This document shows positions 29,157 to 30,146 of a stretch of 30,146 nucleotides of DNA, in pieces. The position numbers were made by a program, and so were the translations under genes. Source of the stretch: Patescibacteria group bacterium UBA3527 (lineage in GTDB: Bacteria; Patescibacteriota; Minisyncoccia; Phycocordibacterales; UBA918); contig DFPA01000058.1 in NCBI GenBank assembly GCA_002377025.1, positions 1 to 30,146 on the forward strand, in the 5' to 3' direction. Position 1 is the stretch's first letter. Each line of letters begins with the position of its first letter. The notes below the pieces were generated by a model, which was given only the letters and a program-made list of their open reading frames with translations, made no database searches and was not told where the DNA came from.

Positions 29157-30146
29157 ATGGATCCGATTATTTATTGCGCCTTTGACCCTGCAAAATATCT
29201 ATTTATCTCCCCGGAGGTTTCACCATTGATTTACTATTCACACTTGATTGCAGGATTTGCAGCACTTTCAATTAGCCTTTTAGTGTATTTACATAACCCG
29301 AAGCTACTTGTATCGAAGCTTTTCTTGGCCTTTGCTGTGGTCTTTGGTACATGGACATTCTTGGATGTTATTTTGTGGGCAACGAATGATCCCGGCATAG
29401 TCATGTTTGCTTGGTCTGTGCAAGTATTAGCTGAGCCAGCGCTTTTCGCTATTGCTTTCTATTTATTCTACGTCTTTATTTACAAAGCTATTCCTCCGTT
29501 ATGGCTCAATATTGTAATCTTCGCTGCTTTGCTACCACTAGTGGCACTGCTACCTACGAGTTTGAATCTTGAGGCTGTTTCTCTAGCTGAGTGTGAGAGC
29601 AAAGAAGGTCTGCTGGCTTTGTACTACACTTATATCCTTAATGGCCTTTTCACCGCTCTTACAGTTTGGTTTGGATTTAAGCAAATCGGAAGTCTAGAAG
29701 CTAATCACAAGAGATCAGCCAAGTTTATTGCTGTAGGGTTGGTCACTTTTCTTCTATCTTTTACTGTGGCTAACATGATCAGTAGCATCACCGATAATTG
29801 GAACATTAGCCAATATGGTCTGTTTGGAATGCCTGTCTTTGCTGGACTTGTTGCGTACAGCATAGTTCAATTTAGAACTTTTACTATCCACATCGCGGGG
29901 GCACAAGTTCTGGTGGTTGCATTGTTCGGTCTTGTAGCTGCCTCATTTTTTGTAAAAGAGGCACAGAGAGAAATGATTGCTTTTGGAACACTCTTCCTTA
30001 CTGCCATAGTTGGGTACTTCTTGGTTAAAGGAGTAAAAAAGGAATTTGAACAGAAACTGGAGTTAGAGAGGTTAGCTGCGCAATTGGATAAAGCCAACAA
30101 ACGCCTGAAAGTTTTGGACAAGATGAAGTCTGAGTTCGTTTCCATT
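29157..30146 (+). CDS. Membrane sensor histidine kinase, N-terminal part
   Basis: An open frame of 330 codons that runs off the window edge. It contains seven to nine hydrophobic segments (from about residue 23 to 287), like the 7TM-type sensor input domain of histidine kinases, then a coiled-coil linker (about 290-318). LDKMKSEFVSI follows (320-330), which normally leads straight into the HisKA phosphoacceptor helix (ASHQLR-type in CPR kinases). The phosphoacceptor His and the ATPase domain lie beyond the edge and cannot be checked. The start at ATG 29157 is 4 bases after a 50-residue membrane peptide gene. The ligand is unknown. A response regulator would be expected nearby but is not visible here. 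Confidence 0.75.
   Translation, partial: MDPIIYCAFDPAKYLFISPEVSPLIYYSHLIAGFAALSISLLVYLHNPKLLVSKLFLAFAVVFGTWTFLDVILWATNDPGIVMFAWSVQVLAEPALFAIAFYLFYVFIYKAIPPLWLNIVIFAALLPLVALLPTSLNLEAVSLAECESKEGLLALYYTYILNGLFTALTVWFGFKQIGSLEANHKRSAKFIAVGLVTFLLSFTVANMISSITDNWNISQYGLFGMPVFAGLVAYSIVQFRTFTIHIAGAQVLVVALFGLVAASFFVKEAQREMIAFGTLFLTAIVGYFLVKGVKKEFEQKLELERLAAQLDKANKRLKVLDKMKSEFVSI

Overview
The window looks like a piece of a Patescibacteria (Candidate Phyla Radiation) chromosome, most likely from the Parcubacteria/Paceibacteria side. This is inferred from protein content and was not tested by phylogeny. The supporting signs are very dense packing, an alanyl-tRNA synthetase that stops right after its editing domain, ribosomal proteins L36 and S4 without zinc cysteines, a sigma-region-4/HARE-HTH fusion, and several families I associate with these genomes. 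TGA acts as a normal stop (for example at 5074-5076 and 10521-10523), so the recoded-UGA lineages (Gracilibacteria, Absconditabacteria) are unlikely. All genes but one lie on the + strand. No gene-free gap exceeds about 90 bases. I saw no tRNA, rRNA, CRISPR array, IS element or prophage.

Layout. 1-93 is the tail of an unknown gene. 131-3645 holds leuS and the sigma4/HARE protein and ends at a strong terminator. 3697-8534 holds a membrane protein resembling the N-terminal half of T4SS-like ATPases, mltG, mnmA behind a 13-bp perfect hairpin, an ATP-cone/PD-(D/E)XK nuclease, and an anchored extracellular protein, again followed by a terminator. 8606-12526 is a tight run: a Cas4/RecB-like nuclease, a short methylguanine methyltransferase, a coiled-coil protein, an HD hydrolase, an M3 peptidase and a two-helix membrane protein. 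alaS follows, then a pair made of a PilM/FtsA-like protein and a membrane-anchored baseplate-J-like protein. 17032-20966 is a ribosomal/RNA polymerase operon (infA-rpmJ-rpsM-rpsK-rpsD-rpoA-rplQ-rplM-rpsI) closed by a 14-bp GNRA-loop terminator. 21072-24580 is grpE-dnaK-dnaJ. 24632-28909 is the accessory-looking part: a membrane protein, a divergent SpeD-family pyruvoyl decarboxylase, a DUF2617-like protein, an aminopropyltransferase, an EamA transporter and, convergently, an arginine amidinotransferase. The right edge holds a 50-residue membrane peptide and the start of a sensor histidine kinase.

How the genes work together. Most of the window is housekeeping: translation, RNA polymerase, chaperones and cell wall. 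The most interesting unit is the polyamine/guanidino cluster at 25117-28909. There, amidino transfer from arginine (releasing ornithine), pyruvoyl-dependent decarboxylation, aminopropyl transfer and export could form one pathway. The second theme is expression signals. Several -10 boxes lie so close to the start codon that the mRNA would be leaderless or nearly so. Many operon-internal starts follow the previous stop by one or two bases, with no Shine-Dalgarno sequence. This suggests unusual reliance on leaderless initiation and termination-reinitiation.
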